A DNA stretch of 64,000 nucleotides from Streptomyces sp. NBC_01294 (lineage in GTDB: Bacteria > Actinomycetota > Actinomycetes > Streptomycetales > Streptomycetaceae), in the NCBI RefSeq assembly GCF_035917235.1, contig NZ_CP108423.1, positions 6,973,501 through 7,037,500 on the forward strand, written 5' to 3'. Of the stretch, positions 44,499-52,931 are shown piece after piece. The notes beneath the pieces were generated by a model. It searched no databases. It had not been told where the DNA came from and was given only the letters and a program-made list of their open reading frames with translations. Within the stretch, counting starts at the first letter, position 1, and each line of letters starts with the position of its first letter. A program made the translations under genes and the position numbers.

Positions 44499-45509
44499 TC
44501 AGAAGGAGACGGTCCAGCCTTCGCGCTGAGCCTGCTCCTCCGTGTACGAGACACCGTGGACCTTGAGTCCGGCGGGATCGAGCAGCGTGATGGCACCGCC
44601 GCGGTTGCCGAGTTCGAAGCCGTTCCCGCCGGAAACGGTCACGGTCCGGCCGGCCGCGACGGCCGCCGCGGGCAGCGCGAGCATGTGGTCCTCCGCGTCG
44701 GCCAGCATCCAGCCCTCGAGGTTGACCGGGGTGGGCGAGGCGTTGAGGAGCGTGATCGTCTCGCGCTCGGGCGCCGGGCCCGTGGGATTGACCAGCGCGG
44801 CCATGATGCGGACCGAGGCGTTGCGTTCGACGGGCCGCGGCTCCGCGGTCTCGATCCGGTGGCCGGTCTTCTCGTCGGTGTGCCAGGCCTGGGACTGGAA
44901 GGCCAGGAAGATGCCCACCCAGCGCGATTCGGACGGGAAGTGCATGAGCAGCCCGCCGTCCTGCCAGACTCCGTTGCTGGAGCTGAACTGGCCGACGCTG
45001 CCCTGGTTCATGTGCACGTCGTGCACGCCGTTGCCGGGCACGAAGTCGAACACCTTGTCGTTCTTGTTCCGTTCCGGGCCCCACCGCTCGCCGAAGACGT
45101 AAACGGCCACCGTGGGGTCGGTGGTGGCCCGGACCACGTAGTGGTCCAGCCGGTCGGACAGGTCATTGTCCTGTCCGGGCACGTCGGGCGGCAGCGGGCG
45201 CATGTCCTCCGGTGCGAACAGATTGCCGCGGATGAAGTCGAGGCTCGGCCCTCCGGGGCCCGGCGGCAGTTCGGTCCATCCGCTGCCCGCCTCCGGCAGG
45301 TTCCCGGTGACCGGGTGCCGGAAGTCTTCGTCGGCCAGGAACAGCAGCTCGGACGGCGCCTGCTGGGACAGGACGTTGATCGCCCCGCGGTAGTGGGTGC
45401 CGTCGTTGTCCGTGAGGTGCAGCTGGTAGTGCGGGGTGTCGTCGGGGGCGCCCTCGCGGCGCCGGGCGGCGATCCGGCAGGCCAGTACGCCGTAGTTCTT
45501 GAGAGGCAT
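44499..45509 (-). CDS. DUF2278 (YukJ-like) protein with C-terminal lamin-tail domain
   Basis: 336 residues. The N-terminal 220 residues match the YukJ/DUF2278 pattern: MPLKNYGVLACRIAARR, HYQLHLTDNDGTHYRGAINV, FIRGNLF, DLSDRLDHYVVRATT, VYVFGERW, GNGVHDVHMNQGSVGQF and GLLMHFPSESRWVGIFLAFQSQAWHT. From about 245 onward is a lamin-tail (LTD) immunoglobulin-like domain (ITLLNASPTPVNLEGWMLAD, ELGNRGGAITLLDPAGLKVHGVSYT). No signal peptide. It is translated 34 bases after the stop of the EEP-family enzyme gene, so they probably work together; LTD domains are often attached to such nucleases. Function of DUF2278 is unknown. Confidence 0.85.
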   Translation of the reverse strand: MPLKNYGVLACRIAARRREGAPDDTPHYQLHLTDNDGTHYRGAINVLSQQAPSELLFLADEDFRHPVTGNLPEAGSGWTELPPGPGGPSLDFIRGNLFAPEDMRPLPPDVPGQDNDLSDRLDHYVVRATTDPTVAVYVFGERWGPERNKNDKVFDFVPGNGVHDVHMNQGSVGQFSSSNGVWQDGGLLMHFPSESRWVGIFLAFQSQAWHTDEKTGHRIETAEPRPVERNASVRIMAALVNPTGPAPERETITLLNASPTPVNLEGWMLADAEDHMLALPAAAVAAGRTVTVSGGNGFELGNRGGAITLLDPAGLKVHGVSYTEEQAQREGWTVSF

Positions 45510-45543
45510 GGGTCATCACTCCGTTCGGGACCGCGAGGGAGGG

Positions 45544-46524
45544 TCAGAAGTCGAGGACCACCCAGGCGGGGTCGTGGTCCGATCCGTCGCCCGCGTGCTT
45601 GGTGCGCCGGTCGATGTGCGCGCTCTTGAACCGCGACTGGAGGCTCGGGCTGAGCCAGATCTGGTCGAAGAGCTCGTACTGGGCGGGCTTGCCGGACTCC
45701 TTGAACCGGTGGGTCCACGAGCCCGACGCCGGCGGGGGCGGATCGTCCGGCTTCGGTTCCCGGGTCTCCTCGGGGCAGGCCAGTGCCTCCTTCAGCGTCA
45801 GTTGCGCGGACGGTGCGGCGAGCGGCGCGAGAGTCGGCGACTCCGGCGTGTCGTTCATGTCGCCCAGCACGATGAACCGCCCGTCGGGGCGGGTGCGTGC
45901 CGCGACGATCCTGGCGACGGTCTGCGCCTGCAGGGTGCGGCGGCGGTCGGCCAGGATCTTGCCCACCAGGGGGTCCATCGTGTGCTCCACGAACTGGCTC
46001 TTGAGGTGATTGTTGAAGACCGTCAGCAGGGGCCGGTCCGGGTCGCGCGGATCCAGGATGTCGACTTCCAGCAGGTCCCGGCTGAACACCCGGTCGCCGG
46101 GTTCCTCGGGATGGACCGCGTGCTGCCAGGAGGTGACGGCCCCGACCGGGAACTTGGACAGGACGGCGAGGTCGATCAACCGGGGGTCGTTGCCTTCGAT
46201 CAGGGACAGGTGCTTGTAGGACTCGCCGAGATGCCGGGCGACGAAGAACCGCAGGGTGTCGATGTCCTCGACCTCCTGCACCGCGAGCACATCGAGGTCC
46301 ATCCCGACGATGCGCCGGGCGAGCGTCACCTGTTCCTCGTGGCTGATCCCCTTCACCAGTTTCCCCTTGTAGGTGCGGATGCGCACCTTCTCGGGGTCCT
46401 CGAACACGTAGGTGGACGTCAACTGGCCGTCCTGCTCGTTCGGCAGGATGGCCTCCACCTCGGCCCGGAAGTTGAACCGCGAAAACAGATTGTTCAGATT
46501 GAACGTTCCCACCGTGACATCCAT
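45544..46524 (-). CDS. Endonuclease/exonuclease/phosphatase (EEP) family protein
   Basis: 326 residues from ATG 46524, with CTGGAGG seven bases upstream; the longer frame to 46629 has no such site. EEP motifs: VGTFNLNNLFS, DVLAVQEVEDIDTLRFFV (metal Glu), FNNHLKSQF (His), RFIVLGDMNDTPESP (Asp/Asn), YELFDQIWLSP and AGDGSDHDPAWVVLDF (terminal SDHDP His). It is a Mg2+-dependent phosphodiesterase acting on nucleic acid, inositol or sphingolipid phosphates. No signal peptide, so probably cytosolic. It is first in a two-gene unit with the DUF2278/LTD protein and diverges from the unknown/DyP gene pair across 276 bases that otherwise look empty. Confidence 0.92.
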   Translation of the reverse strand: MDVTVGTFNLNNLFSRFNFRAEVEAILPNEQDGQLTSTYVFEDPEKVRIRTYKGKLVKGISHEEQVTLARRIVGMDLDVLAVQEVEDIDTLRFFVARHLGESYKHLSLIEGNDPRLIDLAVLSKFPVGAVTSWQHAVHPEEPGDRVFSRDLLEVDILDPRDPDRPLLTVFNNHLKSQFVEHTMDPLVGKILADRRRTLQAQTVARIVAARTRPDGRFIVLGDMNDTPESPTLAPLAAPSAQLTLKEALACPEETREPKPDDPPPPASGSWTHRFKESGKPAQYELFDQIWLSPSLQSRFKSAHIDRRTKHAGDGSDHDPAWVVLDF

Positions 46525-46800
46525 GCCGACCTCCAGGATCAGCGGATTCGCCCCGATACACATCGAGCGTAGCCCTCCCGGATCCGGGCCGCCGCTCCGC
46601 GGCGCGGCGGTCAACTGCTCCGGGTTCACCCATCCCGTGACGCCAGGTCAGCCGGCGCGGCCGGCGGTGGAGATCGGGTCGATTTCAGGCTTTCACGAGA
46701 CATGCGTGCACACGGTGCGTTACGATGAACACGCTCAGTGACGGTCCTTTCGTGCCCTACGTCACCTGCGGGGCCTCGTGTCCCGCCGGGAGGTGTCAGC

Positions 46801-48060
46801 ATGCCCTCGTCCTTCTCTGCCCCTGGACTGGCCGACGATCTGCCGGACGACGTCCTCGACCACTGGAACCGAGCGATCGACGCGGAGTTCGCACGCCTCG
46901 AAAGCCTGGGAAGCGCCTACTTCACGCTCGAACCCGCCGATCCCGCCGCCGAACGGGTCGCCGTGACCTGGTTCGGAGCCCCGGCCGAACCGGAGTTCTG
47001 CTTCGACCGGGCGACGGCCGCCCAGCTGTCGGACTGGGGCGTCCGCGGGCGCCGGGCCCTGCACAACGAGTACTGCGAGTACGCGGTCGTCACCGCGCCG
47101 GACAGCCAGGGCCGCCTGCGCCCCAAGCGGGTGCAGGTGACCACCGAACTGCCGGAGTACTACCAGGTGCTCGCCGAGCAGGCGCCGGACCTCCTGCGCG
47201 AGATCGTGACCGACACGCTGGGAACCGAGCCGCGCTGGCAGGAGCTGTACGGACCCTCGGTCGCGGACCCCAAACCGCTCAGCCCGAAGCAGCGCCGCGT
47301 CGCCTTCGCCCGTCAGGTGGCCGGCCACGGATCGCACGGGGACCTCGTCAACGCCGGCGTCCCGGCCGCACCCACAGGCTCCCTCAACGCGGTCAACGCC
47401 CTGTTCATGGCGCATCCCATCAACGGACTCGACGATCTGATCTACATCGTCATGTTCGGCGCGAAGCCCTATGCCCGCCGGACCGCGGCGGGCGTCCTCG
47501 AAAAGGCGGGGCGCGACCAGATCTTCCGGCAGGAAGCCGGCCTCGAAGCCCTGGCCTGCCGGCACGCCGACCCCGCGGCCGCCCTCGCCGCGGCGGGCGC
47601 CGCCTTCGACGGGCGCACCGTGTCCTTCGCCGACCCGCTCGGCATGTACATCCACCAGTTCACCTCCGAGGTCTTCCTCTTCGAGGGCGGTCCCGTCCCG
47701 GACGCGTGGATCCGGCTGGGGCGCGGGCGACAGGGGCTGCACCAGCGGCTGGAGTTCGGACCGGCCGACGACGATCCGCACTTCCTCGACGAGATCACCG
47801 TGGTGGAGGGCGCGTTGGAGGAACCGCTGACCGGTGGCTACCAGGTCGTGCGCCAGGTGCAGGTGGGCCCGGTGGTCGCCATCGGCGCGCCGACGACCGT
47901 ACCGCCGGCCGACTTCGTCGAACTGCCCGACTCTCCCGGGCCCATCCGCTGCCGGGAGGCGTCCGTCTGCAGCGTCACGGTCGGGCCGCTCAAGGAAGCC
48001 TTCGACGCCGAGAGCGGGCAGCCGGGGCCGGTGGGAGGTCTGCGGGGTGGTGGCCGGTGA
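46801..48060 (+). CDS. Hypothetical protein coupled to a DyP-type peroxidase
   Basis: 419 residues from ATG 46801 with GGGAGG seven bases ahead. No signal peptide, membrane helix or named motif. Conspicuous segments: LDHWNRAIDAEFARLESLGSAYF, HNEYCEYAVV, QVTTELPEYYQVLAEQAPDLL, NALFMAHPINGLDDLIYIVMFGAKPYARR, SFADPLGMYIHQFTSEVFLF and RQGLHQRLEFGPADDDPHFLDE. The aromatic- and His-rich central part could bind a cofactor. Its stop overlaps the DyP GTG as GTGA, so the two are translated together; it may mature, partner or feed the peroxidase. I do not recognise the family. Confidence 0.8.
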   Translation: MPSSFSAPGLADDLPDDVLDHWNRAIDAEFARLESLGSAYFTLEPADPAAERVAVTWFGAPAEPEFCFDRATAAQLSDWGVRGRRALHNEYCEYAVVTAPDSQGRLRPKRVQVTTELPEYYQVLAEQAPDLLREIVTDTLGTEPRWQELYGPSVADPKPLSPKQRRVAFARQVAGHGSHGDLVNAGVPAAPTGSLNAVNALFMAHPINGLDDLIYIVMFGAKPYARRTAAGVLEKAGRDQIFRQEAGLEALACRHADPAAALAAAGAAFDGRTVSFADPLGMYIHQFTSEVFLFEGGPVPDAWIRLGRGRQGLHQRLEFGPADDDPHFLDEITVVEGALEEPLTGGYQVVRQVQVGPVVAIGAPTTVPPADFVELPDSPGPIRCREASVCSVTVGPLKEAFDAESGQPGPVGGLRGGGR

Positions 48061-49283
48061 GCACCCTCCAGCAGGGCATCTACCACGGACCCGCCCGCCG
48101 CCCGCCCGGCCACTTCGCGCTGGTGTTCCTGCGGGCCGACCCCGGGGCCGACGCCGCCGCCGTCGACACCGCGCTGCGCGGGATCACCGGGATGCTGCGC
48201 GGCCTCGCCGACGGCAGGGTGCCCGAGCTGCCCGGCCACCCGGTGCCGACGGGCGAGCTGGAGTTCCTGCTCGGCTTCGGCCCGAAGGCCTTCGCGATCC
48301 CCGACGTCAAACACCCGTGCCCCGACGCGCTCGGCCCGCGGTTCCTGTTCCGTTCCCCCCGCCCCACCGGGGGCGGGCCGCTGCTGGTCGGCGGGGGCCT
48401 GCCGTACGCGGCGGACATCGTCCACAACGACGCCACGGAGGAGTTCTGCGTCCAGTTCACCGCGCAGAGCCAGCTCGCGGTCTCCCGCGCCGTGGTGGAG
48501 CTGTGGAAGCTGCTGAGCGGAGGACGGGACCGCGACACGGGGTCGGGGACGCTGGAGATCGCGGGCATCCAGACCGGGTTCCAGCGTGACGACCGGCGCA
48601 GCTGGATCGGGTTCCACGACGGCGTGTCCAACCTGGCGAGCCACGAGCGGGAAGGCGTCATCAGCATCGGGGAGTCCGAGGCCGGCCAGGACAGCTGGAC
48701 CGTCGGCGGCACGTACCTGGTCTTCCTGCGCCTCGCCGTCGACCTCACCCAGTGGCACCACCTGCCCCGGGCGGAACAGGAACTGCTGGTCGGCCGGGAC
48801 AAGCTCACCGGAGCCCCGTTGACCGGCAGGGATGCGGCGGGCCGGCCCGTACCGGCCCCGGGCTGCCCGGTCACCGGCACCACCGAAGTCACCCAGGAGG
48901 GCAACGAGGACTTCATCCAGCCGGGTCCCGTCTCCGACCCGGTGCTGCTCGCCTCGCACGTGCGCCGGGCCAATCTGGGCACCAACGATCCGGATCTGGG
49001 CGGTTCGCTGCGGGTGTTCCGCCAGGGGTACGAGTTCTTCGAACCGGTCGCGACCGCACCCGGGTTCCGGGTCGGGCTGAACTTCGTCAGCTTCCAGGAC
49101 AGCCCCGACCGGGTCCTGCGCATCCTCACCCAGCGCGGCTGGCTGGGCAGCGTCAACTTCGGCGGGCAACCCGGGCCGGACGGACCGGCCGGCCGCCTGC
49201 TGGCCGTACGGGCGGGCGGTACGTACCTCGTTCCGCCCGTACGCGAGGACGCGCCCTATCCGGGCGCCGAGGTCTTCGGCTAG
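48057..49283 (+). CDS. DyP-type haem peroxidase
   Basis: 408 residues from GTG 48057 overlapping the preceding stop. DyP features: GFGPKAFAIPDVKHP, the GxxDG motif in SWIGFHDGVSNL (catalytic Asp), GGTYLVFLRLAVDLTQWHHLP, VLLASHVRRANLG (proximal His region) and LRVFRQGYEFFEP, VGLNFVSFQDSPDRVLRIL. No Tat signal is visible, so it is cytosolic or exported with a partner. It uses H2O2 to oxidise bulky substrates. Coupling to an unknown protein and closeness to a second haem protein (49623-51500) suggest an oxidative biosynthetic or detoxification unit, but the substrate is unknown. Confidence 0.92.
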   Translation: MSTLQQGIYHGPARRPPGHFALVFLRADPGADAAAVDTALRGITGMLRGLADGRVPELPGHPVPTGELEFLLGFGPKAFAIPDVKHPCPDALGPRFLFRSPRPTGGGPLLVGGGLPYAADIVHNDATEEFCVQFTAQSQLAVSRAVVELWKLLSGGRDRDTGSGTLEIAGIQTGFQRDDRRSWIGFHDGVSNLASHEREGVISIGESEAGQDSWTVGGTYLVFLRLAVDLTQWHHLPRAEQELLVGRDKLTGAPLTGRDAAGRPVPAPGCPVTGTTEVTQEGNEDFIQPGPVSDPVLLASHVRRANLGTNDPDLGGSLRVFRQGYEFFEPVATAPGFRVGLNFVSFQDSPDRVLRILTQRGWLGSVNFGGQPGPDGPAGRLLAVRAGGTYLVPPVREDAPYPGAEVFG

Positions 49284-49622
49284 ATCCGTGAAGGCGGAGG
49301 AGACGGAGGCAGGAGGGCGGAGGGCGGAGGACGACGCGCTGCAGGGGCGCCCCCGGGCATCCCGGAGGCCGGCATACGCGTGTGAAGATCGCCATCGGGG
49401 CCGTGCACCGTCCGCGCCCGGCCGGCTGGGCGCGCGGTGCGGCCGCCCATGCCATAGCGTCGTACCTGTGGCAGCGCTGCGATGCCCGGTGTGCGGACCG
49501 CGGTCCCCGGCGTCGAGCTGCCGCTCCTCCACCCTCCAGGCTGCGGACGAAACCCGGCCGGGCGCTGCCCGTCGGCACGCACCTGCCCCCCGCCCGAACC
49601 AGACGCCGGAAGGCATTCCACC
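49284..49622. other. Intergenic region without a supported gene
   Basis: Short open frames cross this region but have no credible starts or family features. It ends with GGAAGG, the ribosome binding site of the cyclooxygenase-like gene. I see no convincing promoter, terminator hairpin or repeat; it probably contains a separate promoter for the haem protein downstream. Confidence 0.6.
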
Positions 49623-51500
49623 ATGCGTAGAGCTCCCCACGGCTCCGCGGACGGCAAGACGCCGCAGGACGCCGATGACACCGGCACCACCTCATGGTTC
49701 GTGCAAGTGCACGACAAGCTGGCGCTGGCCGCCGACCGCAGGATCGGCTGGCAGAACCTGCCGACCCCGCTCGGCCTGCTGGCCCTGATCGGCCTGCGCA
49801 ACCAACTGCGCCGCGAGAACCTGTTCGACACCACCGCCTACCCGGCGCGGAACCTGCCGCCCCTCGGACCGCCGGACCCGCGGCACCTCACCGAACGCAC
49901 CGCCGACGGCACCTACAACGACCTGGCGAACCCGCGCATGGGCATGGCCGGTTCGCGCTTCGGCCGCAACGTCCCACCGGAGCGGAACTTCCCCGAGCCC
50001 GAGCCCGACATCCTGTCCCCCAACCCGCGCGAGGTGAGCCGCGCCCTCCTCACCAGGACCCGGTTCATCCCCGCCGAATCCGTGAACGCCCTGGTGGCCG
50101 CCTGGCTCCAGTTCATGATCCGGGACTGGGTCAGCCACGGCACGGGCAGCGCGGACCGCTCCTGGCGGGTCGAGCTGCTCGACGACGACCCGTGGCCGGA
50201 GCGGCCGATGCTCGTACCGCGGACCGTGCCCGACCCGACCCGCCCCGACGGTGCGGACGGGGCTGACGGTGCCGACGGCCTTCCGCCGACGTACATCAAC
50301 GAGAAGTCGCACTGGTGGGACGCCTCCCAGCTGTATGGCGACGACCTGGCGGCCCAGCGGGAGCTGCGCGCGGGCGAGGACGGCAAGCTCAGGGTCCCCC
50401 ACAACGGCGCGCTGTTCTCGGACGACCCCGAACGGGACCCGGCGAACGTCCCCGGGTTCTGGGTGGGCCTCGCCCTGATGCACACCCTGTTCATCCTGGA
50501 GCACAACGCCATCTGCGACCGGCTGCGCGCCGAGTACCCCGGATGGTCGGACGAGGAGCTCTTCCAGCGGGCGCGGCTGATCAACGCGGCGCTCATCGCC
50601 AAGATCCACACCATCGAGTGGACCCCCGCCGTCATCAGCCACCCGACGACCGCCACCGGCATGCGCGCCAACTGGTACGGGCTGCTGGGCCGGCGGGTGC
50701 ACCGGCTGCTCGGCCGGCTCAGCGAGAGCGAGGTGCTCAGCGGCATCGCCGGCGGGCGCACCGACCACTTCGGCGTCCCGTACGCCCTCACCGAGGAGTT
50801 CGTGGCCGTCTACCGGATGCATCCGCTGGTCCCCGACGACTGGAGCTTCCGCTCGGTCGCCGACGACTCCCTCCTGCAGGAGGCGACCTTCGAGGAGCTG
50901 GCGGGCCGGCACGCCTACGAGATCCTCGGCAAGCACACCCTGGCGGACCTCTTCTACTCCTTCGGCACCGCGCACCCGGGCCTGGTCACCCTGCACAACT
51001 ACCCGCGGTTCCTCCAGGAGTTCCGGCGTCCGGACGGCAAGCTGATGGACCTCGGCGCGGTCGACGTCCTGCGGATCCGGGAGCTCGGCGTACCCCGGTA
51101 CAACGAGTTCAGGCGCCGGCTGCACCTCGCCCCGGCGAAGGACTTCGACTCGCTCACGGACGATCCGGCCTGGGCCGAGGAACTGCGCCGCGTGTACGAG
51201 GACGACATCGAACGCGTCGACCTCATGGTGGGCCTGTTCGCCGAGCCCCGGCCGAAGGGCTTCGCCTTCAGCGACACGGCCTTCCGGATCTTCATCCTCA
51301 TGGCGTCCCGCCGGCTCAACAGCGACCGGTTCCTGACCCGGGACTACACACCCCAGGTCTACACGCAGGCCGGTCTCGACTGGATCGAGGACAACACCAT
51401 GGCCAGCGTGCTGCTGCGGCACTTCCCGCAACTGCGCCCGGCGATGAAGTCGGTGGACAACGCGTTCGCCCCCTGGAAGACGACGGGCCCCTCGCGGTGA
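49623..51500 (+). CDS. Cyclooxygenase/alpha-dioxygenase-like animal haem peroxidase family protein
   Basis: 625 residues from ATG 49623. Strong family features: LGLLALIGLRNQLRRENLFDT, YNDLANPRMGMAGSRFGRN, AAWLQFMIRDWVSHG, SHWWDASQLYG, FILEHNAICDRLRAEYPGWSDEELFQ, FVAVYRMHPLVPDDW (Tyr and proximal His of the YxxH motif), and LHNYPRFL, IRELGVPRYNEFRR. In alpha-dioxygenases and prostaglandin synthases the segment equivalent to QFMIRDW carries the distal haem His; here that position reads Arg. The tyrosyl-radical Tyr is kept. Such enzymes add O2 to fatty acids; altered distal chemistry may reduce peroxidase activity. Third oxidative gene in this stretch. Confidence 0.9.
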   Translation: MRRAPHGSADGKTPQDADDTGTTSWFVQVHDKLALAADRRIGWQNLPTPLGLLALIGLRNQLRRENLFDTTAYPARNLPPLGPPDPRHLTERTADGTYNDLANPRMGMAGSRFGRNVPPERNFPEPEPDILSPNPREVSRALLTRTRFIPAESVNALVAAWLQFMIRDWVSHGTGSADRSWRVELLDDDPWPERPMLVPRTVPDPTRPDGADGADGADGLPPTYINEKSHWWDASQLYGDDLAAQRELRAGEDGKLRVPHNGALFSDDPERDPANVPGFWVGLALMHTLFILEHNAICDRLRAEYPGWSDEELFQRARLINAALIAKIHTIEWTPAVISHPTTATGMRANWYGLLGRRVHRLLGRLSESEVLSGIAGGRTDHFGVPYALTEEFVAVYRMHPLVPDDWSFRSVADDSLLQEATFEELAGRHAYEILGKHTLADLFYSFGTAHPGLVTLHNYPRFLQEFRRPDGKLMDLGAVDVLRIRELGVPRYNEFRRRLHLAPAKDFDSLTDDPAWAEELRRVYEDDIERVDLMVGLFAEPRPKGFAFSDTAFRIFILMASRRLNSDRFLTRDYTPQVYTQAGLDWIEDNTMASVLLRHFPQLRPAMKSVDNAFAPWKTTGPSR

Positions 51501-51516
51501 CCGTCCCCGGGACGGG

Positions 51517-51772
51517 TCACAGACTCCGGTCCCGGTGGGTGGTCCGGCCGTCGAGGACGGTGAGCAGGACGGGCAGGTCGGGCAGGTCGGCGGCGCGCGT
51601 GGTGAGCGGGCTGTCGGCGAGGACGGTGAGGTCGGCGCGGTAGCCGACGGCGATCCGGCCGGCCACGTCCTCCTCGCCCGCCGCGCGGGCGGCGTTCACG
51701 GTCATGCCCTGCAGGGCCTCCAGGGCCGTGAGCGCCTGCTCGGGGCCGTGCGGGGGCCGGCTGAGGTCGCGG
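51517..51772 (-). pseudogene. C-terminal fragment of an amidohydrolase (YtcJ/amidohydrolase family 3)
   Basis: About 85 codons remain: SRDLSRPPHGPEQALTALEAL, then MTVNAARAAGEEDVAGRIAVGYRADLTVLADSPL, and the usual C-terminal LLTVLDGRTTHR. This is the end of the metal-dependent amidohydrolase barrel plus the returning beta-sandwich; all metal ligands upstream are missing. The broken 5' end is at about 51772, where a plus-strand permease tail starts, so the two truncated genes are back to back with both 5' ends lost. Confidence 0.85.
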
Positions 51773-52076
51773 CTGGGCGTACGCCACCGACATCGTGCTG
51801 CGCCGCTGCCGCTACGACGGCCCCGCCCTCTCGGACGAGACCCCGCGGAGCCCCTTCTGGTACACGGGCGGCGTCAACCGGTCCGGCGCCCTCGCGCTCC
51901 TGACGGGTGTGACCGCGGCCTCCCTCTGCGTCAACACCCTCTACACCGGCCCGATCGCCGGCGCCCTCGGCGGCGTGGACCTCTCCCTGCCGGCCGGCCT
52001 GCTCGTCGCGGCGTCCCTCTACGCGGCCCTGATGCGCAAGGACCGCACGGTGCTCGCCGCCCGGGCGCAGGCATGA
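51771..52076 (+). pseudogene. C-terminal fragment of an NCS1 (cytosine/purine/allantoin) permease
   Basis: About 100 codons: GWAYATDIVLRRCRYDGPAL, RSPFWYTGGVNRSGALALLTG, then two hydrophobic helices (SLCVNTLYTGPIAGALGGVDL, LLVAASLYAALMRKDR). It matches the last loop and helices 11-12 of nucleobase:cation symporters. Ten helices are missing, so transport is impossible. The nearest start (GTG 51795) is fortuitous. An NCS1 permease with a divergent amidohydrolase is a common nucleobase or hydantoin catabolic pair; here one deletion appears to have removed both 5' halves. Confidence 0.85.
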
Positions 52077-52211
52077 GCGGCCGTACGGTGCTGCGCCTCG
52101 CGGGGGACGTCACGGCGCCGGGCCCCGGCGCCGGGTGAAGCCGGCGCCGAGGCCCTGGGCCTTTCCGGCCGAGACCTGATCCCGTAGGCGTCAGGTGTCA
52201 GCTGTCAGGCG

Positions 52212-52931
52212 TCAGGTGCCGGGCAGGGTGCTGGGGCCGCCCGTCAGGGAGACGTGGAGGCCGTCCGGCCGGACGTCCACGGACGTGGCCTTGAGCCCGA
52301 GGGGGTAGTCCTTCGGGGCCCCGGCCTCCGGTGCCAGGGCGCCGTTGCCCGTCCCGAACCGGTCGGTGGGAACGGAGCGGCCGAACACGGTGAGGCCGTC
52401 GACGGCGAGCGTGACCTTCCCGTCCGCGAGGACGGGACGCAGCGTCAGCTGTCCGGCGCCGCCCGGGCCGACGGCGGCCAGGATGGTGCCCGTCGCCGGG
52501 TCGGTGGTGACCGCGCTCACCGGTACGGACGGCGCGGCGCTCCGGATCGCGGCGGCGAGGGACTGCGTGGAGGCGGTCACCCGGGCGTGGGCGCCGGCGA
52601 CGGTGGCCCGGTCGCCGAGGCGGACGTCGTCGAGTCGTGCACGGACGCGGACGTGGGGGAGCGGTCCGAGGCGGGCGTCGTCGCTGCTGATGTCGATCCG
52701 GGGGATGCTCGCCTGCGCCAGGTCCCACAGGGCCCAGTCGCCGGCCACGCCGACCGCGAGGGTGCCGCCGAGGGCGGGTGCCGCTTTCGCTATCCGGTTC
52801 TCGATCATGTTGCGGGCCGTCAACTCGCCCGCGCCGGCGGCGACGACGGTCACCAGGGCCACGGCCGTCGTGACGGTGAGGACGAGGTGGCGGCGCAGGG
52901 CTGTCCTGGTCTTCGTCAGGCGCTGTGTCAT
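52212..52931 (-). CDS. DUF2993 (LmeA-like) membrane-anchored protein
   Basis: 239 residues from ATG 52931, overlapping the MMPL stop as ATGA. One N-terminal TM/signal segment (LVLTVTTAVALVTVVAAGAGELTA) precedes a DUF2993 domain with NMIENRIAKAAPALGG, LPHVRVRARLDDVRLGDRATV, AHARVTASTQSLAAAI and YPLGLKATSVDVRPDGLHVSL. Related LmeA proteins act in cell-envelope lipoglycan assembly in mycobacteria and bind lipid. Coupling to an MMPL-type transporter suggests delivery of a lipid exported by it (inference). A degenerate 7-base GTCAGGT/C repeat lies across its stop. Confidence 0.85.
   Translation of the reverse strand: MTQRLTKTRTALRRHLVLTVTTAVALVTVVAAGAGELTARNMIENRIAKAAPALGGTLAVGVAGDWALWDLAQASIPRIDISSDDARLGPLPHVRVRARLDDVRLGDRATVAGAHARVTASTQSLAAAIRSAAPSVPVSAVTTDPATGTILAAVGPGGAGQLTLRPVLADGKVTLAVDGLTVFGRSVPTDRFGTGNGALAPEAGAPKDYPLGLKATSVDVRPDGLHVSLTGGPSTLPGT

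Noticed and set aside
39428..44596. Open frame of 1722 codons on the minus strand opposite the TIR-NACHT gene
   Set aside because: High-GC shadow frame rich in Ala/Gly/Arg/Glu without motifs; the plus-strand protein is fully interpretable.
46681..46740. Promoter boxes TTTCAC and TACGAT before the 46801 gene
   Set aside because: The spacing of 24 bases is outside the range I would accept for a vegetative promoter.
52188..52218. GTCAGGT-like 7-base repeats
   Set aside because: Too degenerate and short to call a functional element; probably slippage near the DUF2993 stop.
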